DNA of 38,292 bases from Desulfotomaculaceae bacterium (GCA_028702695.1 JAQVOH010000002.1:109560-147851), one strand, 5' to 3'. Positions 28,196-38,060 are shown, numbered from the stretch's first letter. Notes: generated from the letters alone by a model not told the origin. Made by a program: numbers and translations.

Positions 28196-28894
28196 TTATT
28201 CTGCAAGCTGCTCGCCTTGTTTTCCTTCAAGAACAGCCTCCGCCATTTTACCGGTAAGTAGTCGAACCGCTCTGATAGCGTCGTCATTGCCGGGTATGAC
28301 GTAGTCTATTTCATCCGGGTCGCAGTTGGTATCCACAATCGCGACAATAGGAATGCCCAACTTGCGGGCCTCAGCTACAGCAATGCGCTCTTTACGCGGG
28401 TCAATAATAAAAAGTGCTGCGGGAAGGCGCCTCATTTCTTTGATGCCGCCTAAGAATTTCTGCAGTTTTTCCTGTTCATGCATCAATTCGGCGACCTCTT
28501 TTTTGGGGAGCACCTCAAGAGTGCCGTTAGCCTCCATTTTTTCCAGCTCATGCAACCTGTCAATCCGTTTCCTGATGGTCTGAAAATTAGTTAACATGCC
28601 GCCAAGCCAGCGTTGATTTACAAAAAACATGCCGCAGCGCTCCGCTTCTTCACGAACCGCTTCCTGAGCCTGCTTCTTGGTACCGACGAACAGGATATTG
28701 TCGCCCTCAGTGGAAAGCTGTTTAACAAAGTTATAAGCTTCCTCAACCTTTCTGACGGTCTTCTGTAAGTCAATAATATAGATGCCGTTGCGATCTGTAA
28801 ATATATAGGAGGCCATTTTGGGATTCCAGCGACGGGTCTGATGCCCGAAATGAACCCCTGCTTCCAATAATTGTTTCATAGATATTACAGCCAT
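28196..28894 (-). CDS. rpsB: 30S ribosomal protein S2
   Basis: Complete 232 aa S2, which binds late in 30S assembly and is needed for S1 or mRNA contacts. Family segments seen: [69 protein letters not shown] and [20 protein letters not shown]. It has a strong AAGGAGGTG ribosome binding site, its own sigma-A promoter 110 bases upstream and a hairpin-containing leader. Head of the rpsB-tsf-pyrH-frr group. Confidence 0.98.
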   Translation of the reverse strand: MAVISMKQLLEAGVHFGHQTRRWNPKMASYIFTDRNGIYIIDLQKTVRKVEEAYNFVKQLSTEGDNILFVGTKKQAQEAVREEAERCGMFFVNQRWLGGMLTNFQTIRKRIDRLHELEKMEANGTLEVLPKKEVAELMHEQEKLQKFLGGIKEMRRLPAALFIIDPRKERIAVAEARKLGIPIVAIVDTNCDPDEIDYVIPGNDDAIRAVRLLTGKMAEAVLEGKQGEQLAE

Positions 28895-28943
28895 TAATTA
28901 CACCTCCTTCCCATGGTTGTGTCCTCCGCTGTCTTCATCTTCC

Positions 28944-28969
28944 GCAGAACCCAAAATGGGCACCTCTGC
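28944..28969 (-). promoter_or_regulatory. hairpin in the rpsB 5-prime leader
   Basis: On the minus strand GCAGA ... TCTGC (5 bp) encloses CCC-ATTTT-GGG, with an asymmetric internal loop. There is no T-run after it. It sits in a roughly 105-base leader between the promoter and rpsB, where ribosomal-protein autoregulation sites are common; binding of S2 is only a possibility. Confidence 0.4.
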
Positions 28970-29006
28970 AAAAATCCAACAACGTGCGTATTTCACACCA
29001 AGCTGT

Positions 29007-29035
29007 ATTTTACCATAGTTGTTTTTTTGTTGCAA
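29007..29035 (-). promoter_or_regulatory. sigma-A promoter of rpsB-tsf
   Basis: TTGCAA (29030-29035) and TAAAAT (29007-29012) separated by exactly 17 bases on the minus strand, between the codY terminator and rpsB. Confidence 0.7.
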
Positions 29036-29047
29036 GCTTCTTTCTTT

Positions 29048-29085
29048 TAAAAAAAGAGTAGATCCCTTTGCGGTTCTACTCTTTT
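29048..29085 (-). terminator. rho-independent terminator after codY
   Basis: Eleven-bp stem (AAAAGAGTAGA / TCTACTCTTTT) with a 12-base loop and a T-run on the minus strand, about 50 bases past the codY stop codon. On the plus strand the stem is followed by AAAACTG, then Ts. Confidence 0.8.
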
Positions 29086-29136
29086 AAAACTGTTTTTTTG
29101 TAAAATACAAAATCATACATTCAGACCAATGCTATC

Positions 29137-29919
29137 TTAATGCTGCCTGATTTTTTCAAGTTCTTCAAGGAGACGTTCGTTAAGAACGCGTATATATGTG
29201 CCCTTCATACCCAGTGATTTTGATTCAATGACCCCGGCGCTTTCAAATTTGCGTAGCGCATTAACAATAACCGAGCGAGTGATGCCCACCCTGTCAGCAA
29301 TCTTACTGGCAACGAGGAGTCCCTCCTCGCCTTCCAACTGCTCAAAAATATGCTGTACGGCATCCATTTCGGAATACGATAGGGTGCCCAGGGCAATTTG
29401 GACAGCAGCTCTTTTGCGAGCCTCTTCTTCCATTCTGTCGGTTTTGGCACGCAATATTTCCATTCCTACAACAGTAGCGCCGTATTCAGCCAGAATGATG
29501 TCCTCATCTGTAAAGTGAAGGTCGAACTTCGACAGGATTAATGTTCCGAGGCGGGTGCCAGCGCCAATGATGGGTACGGTGGTCGTTATTTTATTATTGA
29601 AAAGGCAACGTTTTTCTTCGAATACACAGGCATTTGCAGTTTGACAATAATTAGCATAAGTCTCATTGATTCTCATCAAGTTTTCGTTATAGTCTTCCGG
29701 AAAACCACCCTTACCTTCAACGATGTCCTTCATAATATCGCAGGTCAAGTCCTTAAGGTAGGCATGTCCAACAACTTTTCCGCTGCGATCCAATATATAT
29801 ACTGCGGCTTCAATATTTTCACTTAAAACATTGGCAACCTCGTAAAAATCAACAGCATTTCCCGCTGATTTTTGCAAAAGCTTATTGATTGCCCTTGTTC
29901 TTTCAAGTAGCGCTCTCAT
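29137..29919 (-). CDS. codY: GTP- and branched-chain amino acid-sensing transcriptional repressor CodY
   Basis: Global regulator that represses starvation, transport and stationary-phase genes when GTP and isoleucine/valine levels are high. The 260 aa protein has the N-terminal GAF domain ([21 protein letters not shown]) with ligand-contact loops, and a C-terminal winged HTH ([40 protein letters not shown], about residues 204-245). Both parts are full length. It is 18 bases downstream of hslU and probably transcribed from the dprA-hslU side. Confidence 0.97.
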   Translation of the reverse strand: MRALLERTRAINKLLQKSAGNAVDFYEVANVLSENIEAAVYILDRSGKVVGHAYLKDLTCDIMKDIVEGKGGFPEDYNENLMRINETYANYCQTANACVFEEKRCLFNNKITTTVPIIGAGTRLGTLILSKFDLHFTDEDIILAEYGATVVGMEILRAKTDRMEEEARKRAAVQIALGTLSYSEMDAVQHIFEQLEGEEGLLVASKIADRVGITRSVIVNALRKFESAGVIESKSLGMKGTYIRVLNERLLEELEKIRQH

Positions 29920-29937
29920 GATGTCCCTCTTTCTATG

Positions 29938-31332
29938 TCACAAAATGTATCGGCTTAAATCCTGGTTTTCTACCAAATTGCCTAATTTATCGACAATATC
30001 TTTAGGTTCCAGGTTAATATTTTTACCGGAAAGTTCTGGAGCCTCAAACGAAATATCCTCTAATAGCTTCTCCATTATGGTGTAAAGCCGCCGTGCGCCT
30101 ATATTCTCAGTTTGTTCATTAACAGTATAAGCTATATCGGCTATTTCCACAAGCGAATTTTGCGAAAATTTAACTATAACGCCTTCTGTGGCTAATAATT
30201 CAGTGTATTGCTTGATTATAGCATTTTGCGGCTCTGTCAGAATTTGTTGAAAATCTGCTCGAGTGAGGCTCTCTAATTCGACACGGATCGGGAAACGGCC
30301 CTGCAGTTCCGGTATCAGGTCGGAGGGCTTGGACGTGTGGAAGGCACCCGCTGCGATAAAAAGGATATGGTCCGTTTTGACCGGGCCGTATTTGGTGACA
30401 ACAGTGCAGCCTTCTACGATAGGAAGGATATCACGCTGCACACCGCCTCTGGAAACATCTGGTCCATAACCTTCTTTGCCGGCAATTTTGTCGATCTCAT
30501 CAAGGAAGATAATACCATCTTCTTCTGCGCATTTTACAGCCTTGGTAGTAACCTCGTCCATATCAATAAGTTTCTGGGCCTCCAACTGGGTCAGAATAAT
30601 GCGGGCTTCCCGTACAGAAACTTTACGTGTGCGCTTTTTCTTGGGAATCAACCCACCCAGCATATCCTGCAGGTTAACACCCATTTCCTCCATACCAGAC
30701 CCTGTAAATACCTCCAGCATGGGAGGTTTGTTGTCCTCAATCTCAATCTCTAGAGTTTCGTTTTCCAGTTCCCCTCTTTCAAGTTTTTCCTTTAATATTT
30801 CTCGTTCGAATTCAATCCTCTTTATTCTGGAGTCTTGTCCTTTATCAATTTGCTCAACTGGTTTGGAAGCTCCAAAGATCATTTCCAGTGGGTTGCGTGA
30901 CGGGGTTTCTTGGACCGGGTAAGGAGCCAGAATTTCGATAATCTTTTCATCCGCCTGTTTTTTGGCCCTCACCTCGACGGTTGATAATTTCTCATGTTTG
31001 ACCATGCGAATGGAGGTTTCAACCAGATCGCGGACCATACTCTCAACGTCCCTGCCTACATACCCCACTTCTGTAAATTTGGTGGCCTCAACCTTAACAA
31101 AAGGAGCTTTGACAAGTTTGGCCAGGCGCCGCGCTATCTCTGTCTTGCCTACACCAGTTGGTCCGATCATTAGAATATTTTTCGGGATAACTTCATCCCT
31201 GAAATCAGCAGCCAGTTTTTTACGGCGAAAGCGGTTGCGCAGGGCAATGGCTACCGCCTTCTTGGCGTTTTTCTGGCCAACGATATACTTATCAAGTTCT
31301 TCAACTATACGACGTGGCGTTAATTCTTCCAT
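29938..31332 (-). CDS. hslU: ATP-dependent protease ATPase subunit HslU (ClpY)
   Basis: AAA+ unfoldase that feeds substrates into the HslV peptidase. The 464 aa protein shows the Walker A motif GPTGVGKT (57-64), the characteristic [16 protein letters not shown] pore region, an inserted I domain (about 105-240), Walker [10 protein letters not shown] and the C-terminal sensor 2 part [17 protein letters not shown]. The ribosome binding site GGAGG lies 8 bases before the ATG. HslV and CodY flank it, as in Bacillus codWXY. Confidence 0.98.
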   Translation of the reverse strand: MEELTPRRIVEELDKYIVGQKNAKKAVAIALRNRFRRKKLAADFRDEVIPKNILMIGPTGVGKTEIARRLAKLVKAPFVKVEATKFTEVGYVGRDVESMVRDLVETSIRMVKHEKLSTVEVRAKKQADEKIIEILAPYPVQETPSRNPLEMIFGASKPVEQIDKGQDSRIKRIEFEREILKEKLERGELENETLEIEIEDNKPPMLEVFTGSGMEEMGVNLQDMLGGLIPKKKRTRKVSVREARIILTQLEAQKLIDMDEVTTKAVKCAEEDGIIFLDEIDKIAGKEGYGPDVSRGGVQRDILPIVEGCTVVTKYGPVKTDHILFIAAGAFHTSKPSDLIPELQGRFPIRVELESLTRADFQQILTEPQNAIIKQYTELLATEGVIVKFSQNSLVEIADIAYTVNEQTENIGARRLYTIMEKLLEDISFEAPELSGKNINLEPKDIVDKLGNLVENQDLSRYIL

Positions 31333-31366
31333 GTCTTAATCCTCCAAGGTGAAAAATTTAGAACCA

Positions 31367-31897
31367 TTAGGCTTCTTCGACCGTAATATTATCGTTCGTA
31401 TAGACACAGATTTCAGCAGCAATGAGCAGTGCTTGTCTGGCTACCTCACTGGCCGGCATTTCAGTGTGCCTGGTCAAGGCACGGGCTGCCGCCAGGGCGT
31501 AAGGGCCTCCGGAACCGATGGCTGATACCCCGTCGTCAGGCTCGATGACCTCACCGCCCCCGGATATTATCAGGAGGTCTTCACTGGAGGCTACAATCAG
31601 CAGGGCCTCAAGCTTGCGCAGCATCTTATCGGTCCGCCATTCCTTGGCCAATTCAACCGCCGCCCGCGGCAGATTGCCATGAAATTCTTCCAGTTTACCT
31701 TCAAATTTTTCAAAAAGAGTAAAAGCGTCGGCCACCGAGCCAGCAAATCCCGCTATAACCTTATCTTTATAGAGGCGCCTGATTTTACGGGCGCCTTTTT
31801 TCATAATTGTATTCTCTCCGAAGGTAACCTGACCGTCGCCGGCAACAGCGGTTTTTCCGTCTTTTTTAACTGCGACTATAGTTGTGGCATGAAACAT
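31367..31897 (-). CDS. hslV: ATP-dependent protease peptidase subunit HslV (ClpQ)
   Basis: Proteasome-related threonine peptidase of the HslUV complex. The 176 aa protein begins [12 protein letters not shown]; the conserved TTIV places the catalytic Thr at residue 5, implying removal of a four-residue propeptide rather than only Met. Further segments [23 protein letters not shown] and [14 protein letters not shown] are typical. The ATG follows AAGGAG by 7 bases, better than a GTG six codons upstream that lies within that ribosome binding site. The B. subtilis orthologue CodW uses Ser instead, so this one is of the common Thr type. Confidence 0.97.
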   Translation of the reverse strand: MFHATTIVAVKKDGKTAVAGDGQVTFGENTIMKKGARKIRRLYKDKVIAGFAGSVADAFTLFEKFEGKLEEFHGNLPRAAVELAKEWRTDKMLRKLEALLIVASSEDLLIISGGGEVIEPDDGVSAIGSGGPYALAAARALTRHTEMPASEVARQALLIAAEICVYTNDNITVEEA

Positions 31898-31939
31898 TTT
31901 GCTTCTCCTTTTCACCGTTAAGCTTGATGTAAGTGATAC

Positions 31940-32917
31940 TTACTCTTTTGCCCGGGGATGGGACCTCCTGTATACTGTCTTTAACCTTTCTCCTGTAACA
32001 TGGGTATAGATCTGGGTGCTGGAAAGAGATGTATGTCCGAGAAGTTCCTGTACTGAACGAAGGTCCGCCCCCGCATTAAGCAAGTGAGTCGCAAAAGAGT
32101 GTCTCAGTGTATGGGGGCTAACCTTTCTTTCAAGGCAGACCTGCTCCACATATTTATTCAGAATTTTGCGCATACCTCGTCCTGTGAGCCTTTCACCCCA
32201 CCGGTTAAGAAACACTGCGTTGGTGATTTTGTTCGCTCTGGGCATTACTGGACGGCCATCTTCAAGGTTGGGTTGATTCTTGTTTTTGACATGGAAAGCA
32301 TTTGCCAAAAGCCTCTGACGCGACTCGGTGAGATACCTATGCAAGGCTGTAATAGCCTCTGAGCCAATGGGCACCAACCTCTCCTTTGCTCTTTTTCCTA
32401 ATACCCGCACATAGCCCGAGCCAAGATCCAGGTCGGCTAAATCAAGGGATGTCAGTTCATTAATTCTGAGACCTGCTGCGTAAAGTGTTTCTAGCAGCGC
32501 CCGGTCCCTTACACCTAGCGGGTTGGTTAAATCAGGCGCCTCTACCAGGCGGGCGGTCTCATTTTCGTACAAGAAGGAAGGCAAACCTTTCTTAAGTTTG
32601 GGACTGGCGACCCTGGCGGCAGGATTGTCTTCAACAATATTCTCCCGCTTCAGGTAGCGGTAAAGAGAACGCCATGCTGCAAGGTGTCTGGCCATGGTGG
32701 TCCGGGCCAGCCCTTGTTCCTGCAACTGACCCAGGTAGAGCCTAAAAAGCCTGTGGTCGAGATCCTTTGGTTCAATAGCATGATCTTCTTTTTTCAAGTA
32801 AGAGGCAAAGAAATCCAGCCCCCGGAAGAAGTCCTTCTGGTAGCTTTCTATAGTTCTGGGAGATGCGTTCTTTTCCACTTTTAGATAGACTAAAAAATTA
32901 TCAAAATGACAGTACAT
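31940..32917 (-). CDS. xerC: tyrosine recombinase XerC (CodV)
   Basis: Site-specific recombinase that resolves chromosome dimers at dif. The 325 aa protein has an N-terminal SAM-like core-binding domain (FLVYLKVEKNASPRTIESYQ) and a catalytic domain with all key residues: R151 (AAGLRINEL), K175, H269 and R272 (SPHTLRHSFATHLL), H295 and the nucleophile Y304 (TQIYTHVT). It is about 25 residues longer than usual because of an insertion at about 205-232 (within KNKNQPNLEDGRPVM), between K175 and H269. It stands in the trmFO-xerC-hslV order found in Bacillus. Confidence 0.96.
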   Translation of the reverse strand: MYCHFDNFLVYLKVEKNASPRTIESYQKDFFRGLDFFASYLKKEDHAIEPKDLDHRLFRLYLGQLQEQGLARTTMARHLAAWRSLYRYLKRENIVEDNPAARVASPKLKKGLPSFLYENETARLVEAPDLTNPLGVRDRALLETLYAAGLRINELTSLDLADLDLGSGYVRVLGKRAKERLVPIGSEAITALHRYLTESRQRLLANAFHVKNKNQPNLEDGRPVMPRANKITNAVFLNRWGERLTGRGMRKILNKYVEQVCLERKVSPHTLRHSFATHLLNAGADLRSVQELLGHTSLSSTQIYTHVTGERLKTVYRRSHPRAKE

Positions 32918-32987
32918 TCCTGAAAACCTTCTCCCGGCAGGGTAACCTGTTGGTATTAAATGGCCTTAAACTGGTGCATATGAATAT

Positions 32988-34298
32988 TTAGACATCCTTA
33001 ATTAACGCTGCAAGTGATTCCAGTGATCTTTGGGCGATTAACCGGTACCTCTCCTTTTTATCCCGGATTTTTATGTCCAGTGGTGGGAAAAGGCCAAAAG
33101 AAATATTCATCGGTTGAAAGTGAGCCGGATCGGCGGAGGTGATATAATGGGCAAGCGAACCGTGACCAGTCTCTCTCGGAAAGGCCAGCGTCTCTTTCCC
33201 TGCGGCCCTCCTGGCGGCATTAATCCCGGCGACTAGACCTGACGAAGCTGACTCCACATACCCCTCAACTCCGGTAAGCTGCCCGGCAAAGAAGAGCCCA
33301 GGCCTTTTTTTGCTTTCGTAAGAAGGATTTAACAGTGTTGGTGAATTGATATAGGTATTCCTATGCATAACTCCGAGCCGCGTGAACTCTGCCTTTTCCA
33401 GTCCAGGTATGAGACGGAATACTCGCGTCTGCTCGCTCCATTTTAATCCTGTCTGAAATCCAACCAGGTTGTACATAGAAGCGTCTGCATTCTCCTGCCG
33501 CAACTGGACCACGGCAAAAGGTCGCTTGCCTGTTTTGGGATCATCTAAGCCTACCGGCTTTAAAGGCCCGTAAAGAAGAGTTTCCTTTCCCCGGGCTGCA
33601 AGAACTTCAACGGGTAGACATCCTTCAAAGTGCGTTTTCTTATCAAACTCTTTGCGGGGAGCTTTTTCTGCCTTGACCAGAGCATCCCAAAATATTTGGT
33701 ATTGCTCCGCGTCCATTGGACAGTTTAAATAAGCAGCCTCACCCTTACCGTACCTGGAAGACAGAAATGCTTTATCCATATTTATAGATTCACCGCTTAC
33801 GATAGGAGCAACAGCATCATAGAAATAAAGGTATTCCTCTCCACTGAACTGCTTGATGCTCTCAGCCATTGCTTCCGAGGTCAGCGGCCCTGTGGCCAGG
33901 ATTACCGTTTCATCCTCCGGGATGGCGGTTATCTCGGTACGGCAAATTTCTACCAGGGGGTGCTGGTAAAGCGTCTCAGTGATACAACTGGAGAACAGTT
34001 CCCTGTCAACCGCGAGAGCGCCCCCCGCCGGCACCCTGAATTCGTCAGCACAGCGCATGATCAGGGAACCCAGTCGTCTCATTTCTTCTTTTAAAAGGCC
34101 AACAGCATTCTCCAGGCTGGAAGCTCTTAGAGAATTGCTGCAGACCAATTCTGCAAATAAACTGCCCTGGTGGGCCGGTGTCTGTTTGGCCGGCCGCATT
34201 TCGTAGAGTTTGACTTTTATCCCGGTTTGGGCTACCTGCCAGGCCGCCTCCGAACCTGCCAGGCCGGCCCCGATGATGGTGACAGTTCTATCCCGCAT
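32988..34298 (-). CDS. trmFO: methylenetetrahydrofolate-tRNA-(uracil-5)-methyltransferase TrmFO
   Basis: FAD- and folate-dependent enzyme that makes m5U54 in the tRNA T-loop. The 436 aa protein begins with the FAD-binding [10 protein letters not shown], and the two catalytic-region cysteines known in Bacillus TrmFO are present: C53 ([11 protein letters not shown]) and C227 (FEGCLPVE). The GID signatures [11 protein letters not shown] and [18 protein letters not shown] are also visible. The ribosome binding site AGGAG is 5 bases before the ATG. Formerly named gid; it follows topA as in Bacillus. Confidence 0.97.
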   Translation of the reverse strand: MRDRTVTIIGAGLAGSEAAWQVAQTGIKVKLYEMRPAKQTPAHQGSLFAELVCSNSLRASSLENAVGLLKEEMRRLGSLIMRCADEFRVPAGGALAVDRELFSSCITETLYQHPLVEICRTEITAIPEDETVILATGPLTSEAMAESIKQFSGEEYLYFYDAVAPIVSGESINMDKAFLSSRYGKGEAAYLNCPMDAEQYQIFWDALVKAEKAPRKEFDKKTHFEGCLPVEVLAARGKETLLYGPLKPVGLDDPKTGKRPFAVVQLRQENADASMYNLVGFQTGLKWSEQTRVFRLIPGLEKAEFTRLGVMHRNTYINSPTLLNPSYESKKRPGLFFAGQLTGVEGYVESASSGLVAGINAARRAAGKETLAFPRETGHGSLAHYITSADPAHFQPMNISFGLFPPLDIKIRDKKERYRLIAQRSLESLAALIKDV

Positions 34299-34355
34299 AT
34301 ATGCTCCTGCTTATAGTGGATTTATAGTTAATTCATTGAGATCGGGTTCTTATTA

Positions 34356-36617
34356 TTACTGCTCGGTAACAACATTTGTGTCGCCCTGCGTTTTCCGTGC
34401 AACTGTTGTTTTTTTACTGGCCTTGGATTCTTTTGAAGTCTTGCTCGCTTTTGGAGTCTTGGTATTCTTAGAAGTCTTGGTTTCTTTTGGAGTCTTGCTC
34501 TCCTTGGAAACTTTGCTCTCCTTGGACGCCTTGATTTCTTCTGGGTCCAGTCCTTGACTACAGTTTTCATTGATACACTTCAGGGCTATATTTTTGCCCG
34601 CGGCCTTTTTTTCCACCATCAGGTCCCCGCAATGGGGACACTTAGTCGTTGAAGGCTGATCCCAGGTAACAAAATCACATTTGGGGTACTGGTTGCAACC
34701 AAAGAACTTCCTGCCTTTTTTGGAACGGCGGATTACCAACTCTCCTTCACAACGGGGACATTTCACGCCGGTGGGTTCCAACAAAGGCTTAGTATTGCGG
34801 CATTCGGGAAAACCGGGACAGGCCAAAAACTTGCCAAAACGCCCGAATTTCTTAACCATATTTCGCCCGCACAACTCACATATCTCTTCCGTTACTTCAT
34901 CGGTAACCTGTACATGGCCGATTTCTTTTTCGGCCTTTTCCAGGGTATCCATGAAAGGCTCGTAAAATATCTCTAAAACCTTAACCCATTCCAGGTCCCC
35001 TTCTTCAATACTGTCCAGCTTTTTTTCCATCCCGGCAGTGAATTCAACATCAATAATATCCTGGAAGTGTTTTTTCAAAAGGTCGATGACGATTGAGCCC
35101 AGTTCAGTCGGGTATAATTGTTTATTTTCCCTTACTATGTAACCCCTTTTAATTATTGTTTCTACAATGGGAGCATAGGTACTGGGCCTGCCAATCCCTT
35201 TTTCCTCCAGGGTTTTTACCAGAGTGGCGTCGGTGTAACGTGGTGGTGGTTGGGTGAAATGCTGTTTTTGTTGTAGTGACCTGGCTTCAACTTCTTCACC
35301 CTCCGCCAGTTCCGGGAGAAGTTTTTCCTCGTCGCTTTCCTCGTCATCCTTACTCTCAATATAAACCTTCATAAACCCGGCAAATTTGATGATTGAACCG
35401 GAAGCACGGAAAATATATTCCCCGGCTGTAATATCTACACTGGTGGTATCAAAGACAGCAGGGCTCATAAGGCTCGCCAGATAACGTGACCAGATTAATT
35501 TGTAAAGCTTATACTGGTCAGTGGTCAGGTACCCTTTTATTTGCTCCGGTTCATGGTTAATCGAAGTGGGCCGGATAGCTTCGTGCGCATCCTGGATTTT
35601 GCCTTTGGCTGTAGACTTGAGAGGTTCTTTGCCGATATACTGCCCCCCAAAACGTTCCTTGATATAGCCATGGGCTTCCTCCCTGGCCACTTCGGATACA
35701 CGGATTGAATCAGTACGTATATAGGTAACCAGGCCAGACGTCCCCTCTTTGCCAAGGTCCAGTCCTTCATAAAGCTGTTGCGCTATAATCATAGTTTTAC
35801 GAGCGGTGTAGTTCAGCTTACGGTAGGCCTCTTGCTGCAGGGTACTGGTAATAAAAGGTGGGGCTGGACGTCGTAACTTTTCTTTGCGGGCAATTTTGCT
35901 GATGATGTAGTGAGCTCCCTTGAGCCTTTCCAACACCTCTTGCATTTCGACACTGGATTTGATTTCAATTTTTTTGTTCTGTTTTTTAAAGAGCTTCCCT
36001 TCAAAGGGGCTGTAACCAGTCTTAGCAAAAAGACCTGTTAGCGTCCAGTATTCTTCAGGTTCAAAAGCAACAATTTCCTCTTCACGGTCGCAAATCAGGC
36101 GTACAGCCACCGATTGAACGCGGCCGGCGCTTAAGCCTTTCTTTACCTTACGCCACAGTAACGGACTCAGGTTATAACCAACCAGACGGTCAAGGATACG
36201 CCTTGCCTGCTGGGCGTTGACCCGGTTGTAATCAATCAGCCGTGGATGGTTCACAGCATTTTGCACAGCCGGTTTGGTGATCTCGTTAAACTCGATCCGG
36301 CATAGCTCCCCCTCGCCCATATCCAAAAGTTTTTGAATATGCCAGGCGATAGCCTCGCCTTCCCGGTCAGGGTCTGACGCAATCAGCACCTGGTCGGCTT
36401 TTTTAACGGCTGTTTTCAATTCCTTAATTGTTTCGCCTTTGCCCCTGATCGTAATATATTTAGGGCTGAACCCATTTTCAACATCGACTCCGAACTGACT
36501 TTTCGGCAAGTCACGGATATGGCCCATAGAAGCTTTGACAAAATATTTTTTACCCAGAAACTTGCTGATGGTTTTCGCTTTTGCTGGAGATTCCACAATC
36601 ACGAGTATTTTAGACAA
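34356..36617 (-). CDS. topA: DNA topoisomerase I (type IA)
   Basis: Relaxes negative supercoils by single-strand passage. The 753 aa protein has the TOPRIM domain (E9, SDPDREGE at 81-88), the active-site Tyr299 in TYIRTDSIRVS and three C-terminal four-cysteine zinc motifs (C580/583/600/606, C620/623/641/647, C660/663/681/686). A further basic tail with a Lys-x-Ser/Thr triplet repeat follows (696-737). The start is TTG, preceded by GAGGTG at 8-base spacing. It lies between dprA and trmFO, the usual order. Confidence 0.98.
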   Translation of the reverse strand: MSKILVIVESPAKAKTISKFLGKKYFVKASMGHIRDLPKSQFGVDVENGFSPKYITIRGKGETIKELKTAVKKADQVLIASDPDREGEAIAWHIQKLLDMGEGELCRIEFNEITKPAVQNAVNHPRLIDYNRVNAQQARRILDRLVGYNLSPLLWRKVKKGLSAGRVQSVAVRLICDREEEIVAFEPEEYWTLTGLFAKTGYSPFEGKLFKKQNKKIEIKSSVEMQEVLERLKGAHYIISKIARKEKLRRPAPPFITSTLQQEAYRKLNYTARKTMIIAQQLYEGLDLGKEGTSGLVTYIRTDSIRVSEVAREEAHGYIKERFGGQYIGKEPLKSTAKGKIQDAHEAIRPTSINHEPEQIKGYLTTDQYKLYKLIWSRYLASLMSPAVFDTTSVDITAGEYIFRASGSIIKFAGFMKVYIESKDDEESDEEKLLPELAEGEEVEARSLQQKQHFTQPPPRYTDATLVKTLEEKGIGRPSTYAPIVETIIKRGYIVRENKQLYPTELGSIVIDLLKKHFQDIIDVEFTAGMEKKLDSIEEGDLEWVKVLEIFYEPFMDTLEKAEKEIGHVQVTDEVTEEICELCGRNMVKKFGRFGKFLACPGFPECRNTKPLLEPTGVKCPRCEGELVIRRSKKGRKFFGCNQYPKCDFVTWDQPSTTKCPHCGDLMVEKKAAGKNIALKCINENCSQGLDPEEIKASKESKVSKESKTPKETKTSKNTKTPKASKTSKESKASKKTTVARKTQGDTNVVTEQ
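34407..34532 (-). repeat. Lys-x-Ser/Thr/Pro triplet repeat in the TopA tail
   Basis: Fourteen consecutive three-residue units with Lys at every third position (K696 to K735), mostly K-x-S, K-x-T or K-T-P. At the DNA level it is an imperfect 9-bp periodicity of about 126 bases. It probably makes a disordered, positively charged DNA-binding tail like those of other TopA C-termini, and it may vary in length between strains by slippage. Confidence 0.8.
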
Positions 36618-36680
36618 AAATGTACACCTCGTTTATTGCATGGTTATTATTGCATTAATTATTACGATATTTTTTATAAT

Positions 36681-37805
36681 TTATCCCCTTGAAAAACTGT
36701 TTAGAACAAAATCTCGGCCTGTCCTGATATAAAACTTACCTGGAAGCTGCCGGGTCAAACCCTTTATTTCCAGGTACATTAATGCAGCCATCGCCTTTTG
36801 AGGCAACAGGTTAGACCTCGTAATCAATTCATCCAGGGAAACCGGATCTAATGATAGCAGGCCGTATAGTGTTTCTTCCTCACAACTCATTTTCATCTTA
36901 CCGGCACTGGTATTGTCCTGGATTGGGAAAAGTTTTTCCATACCCAGTTCATCCAGCACATCGCCAGCCCCTTCTATGAGTCGTGCGCCCTGCTTAATCA
37001 GCCGGTGCGGTCCCCTGCTTAAGGGGTTTACCACATTTCCGGGTACAGCCATTACATCGCGACCTTGTTCAAGAGCAAAGTCAGCAGTAATCAAAGCCCC
37101 ACTCCTCTCAGCTGCTTCAACCACCAGGGTTGCCTGTGACAGGCCGCTGATGATACGATTGCGGACAGGAAAGCGCCAAGCCTCGGGCTGAGTGCCGGGT
37201 GGAAACTCGCTAACAACCGCCCCATTATCAATAATTGCTTCCATGAGCTGCTTATTCTCTTTGGGATAAACAACATCCGGACCGCAGCCCAGTACAGCTA
37301 TGGTCCTGCCACCTTCCGCCAGAGCCCCCCGGTGTGCTGCAGAGTCAATACCTCTGGCCATCCCACTTGTGATGGTAATGCCCAAGGCAGTCAGGTCTTT
37401 GGCCAACTTTTCAGCTACCACCAGGCCGTATGGTGAGGGCTTTCTAGTACCAACGATAGCGACGGAAAGTTTATCCGTAGCTTTCAACTGGCCTTTGTAG
37501 AATATTACTGGAGGAGGATCATAAATTCCCAACAGGTTCTCAGGATAAGCGGGGTCGCTGTGGCATACATAGCTTACACCCATGGAGTCGAGTTTACCAG
37601 CCTCTTGCTGTGGATCAAGCCGCGACCTGCGTTCAGCCAGTCCGGTGGCTCTATCTCCTCCCAAACCTGAAATGACGGAAAGGTCTTTGATACCTGCCTC
37701 CCAAGCTGCCCGGGGTGACCCAAAGTGTTCGACCAGCGACCACAATCTTTTCCCAGCGCCGGGCATTAAGTACTGCCACCCTAACCAGTATAATCTATCC
37801 TCCAA
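36681..37805 (-). CDS. dprA: DNA-processing protein DprA (Smf)
   Basis: Protects incoming single-stranded DNA and loads RecA during transformation; widespread also in bacteria not known to be competent. The 374 aa protein has a SAM-like N-terminal domain (GSPRAAWEAG), the Rossmann core with GTRKPSPYG, SGMARGIDSAAHRGAL, GCGPDVVYPKEN, EFPPGTQPEAWRFPVRNRIISG and AERSGALITADFALEQGRDV, and a C-terminal winged-helix domain (DPVSLDELITRSNLLP). The start is TTG, preceded by GGGGAG at 8-base spacing. It heads the dprA-topA-trmFO-xerC-hslVU-codY group. Confidence 0.97.
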   Translation of the reverse strand: MEDRLYWLGWQYLMPGAGKRLWSLVEHFGSPRAAWEAGIKDLSVISGLGGDRATGLAERRSRLDPQQEAGKLDSMGVSYVCHSDPAYPENLLGIYDPPPVIFYKGQLKATDKLSVAIVGTRKPSPYGLVVAEKLAKDLTALGITITSGMARGIDSAAHRGALAEGGRTIAVLGCGPDVVYPKENKQLMEAIIDNGAVVSEFPPGTQPEAWRFPVRNRIISGLSQATLVVEAAERSGALITADFALEQGRDVMAVPGNVVNPLSRGPHRLIKQGARLIEGAGDVLDELGMEKLFPIQDNTSAGKMKMSCEEETLYGLLSLDPVSLDELITRSNLLPQKAMAALMYLEIKGLTRQLPGKFYIRTGRDFVLNSFSRG

Positions 37806-37924
37806 AAAAGTGTCTCCCCTTTTAGTCTGTTTCTTTTAATCCACTTCTTTTCGGGGTTAGTATGATATGTTCCTGCACTTTGGAAAAATTTTCTGTTGGC
37901 TTGGCTGGAATGAATTTGTGCAAG

Positions 37925-38041
37925 TTACCCTTCAGGATACACTCTTTCTAAAAGCTCTGCAACAATTTTCGTTGCTCCGTAACCTGCCACAATGTGCGAG
38001 GAGAACATTATAGCGGTCAAAGCTATAAGGTAAATCCACAA
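37925..38041 (-). CDS. possible small membrane peptide or gene remnant
   Basis: A short frame on the minus strand encodes up to 38 residues from a TTG, or 27 from an internal ATG at 38008. The N-terminal half is hydrophobic (IYLIALTAIMF) and the second half looks like a helix with charges (ATKIVAELLERVYPEG). No ribosome binding site is seen before either start, so it may be the remnant of a lost gene or a chance frame. It does read like protein rather than random sequence, which is why it is listed. Confidence 0.25.
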   Translation of the reverse strand: MWIYLIALTAIMFSSHIVAGYGATKIVAELLERVYPEG

Positions 38042-38060
38042 ATAAGGTTAAGCTACTGTT

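Noticed and set aside
34407-34532. CRISPR-like or satellite repeat
   Set aside because: The period is a three-codon coding pattern in TopA, with no spacers or palindromic direct repeats.
37880-37900. CodY-box-like sequence (AATTTTCTG half site) near dprA
   Set aside because: Only one half matches the 15-base consensus; the other half has five mismatches.
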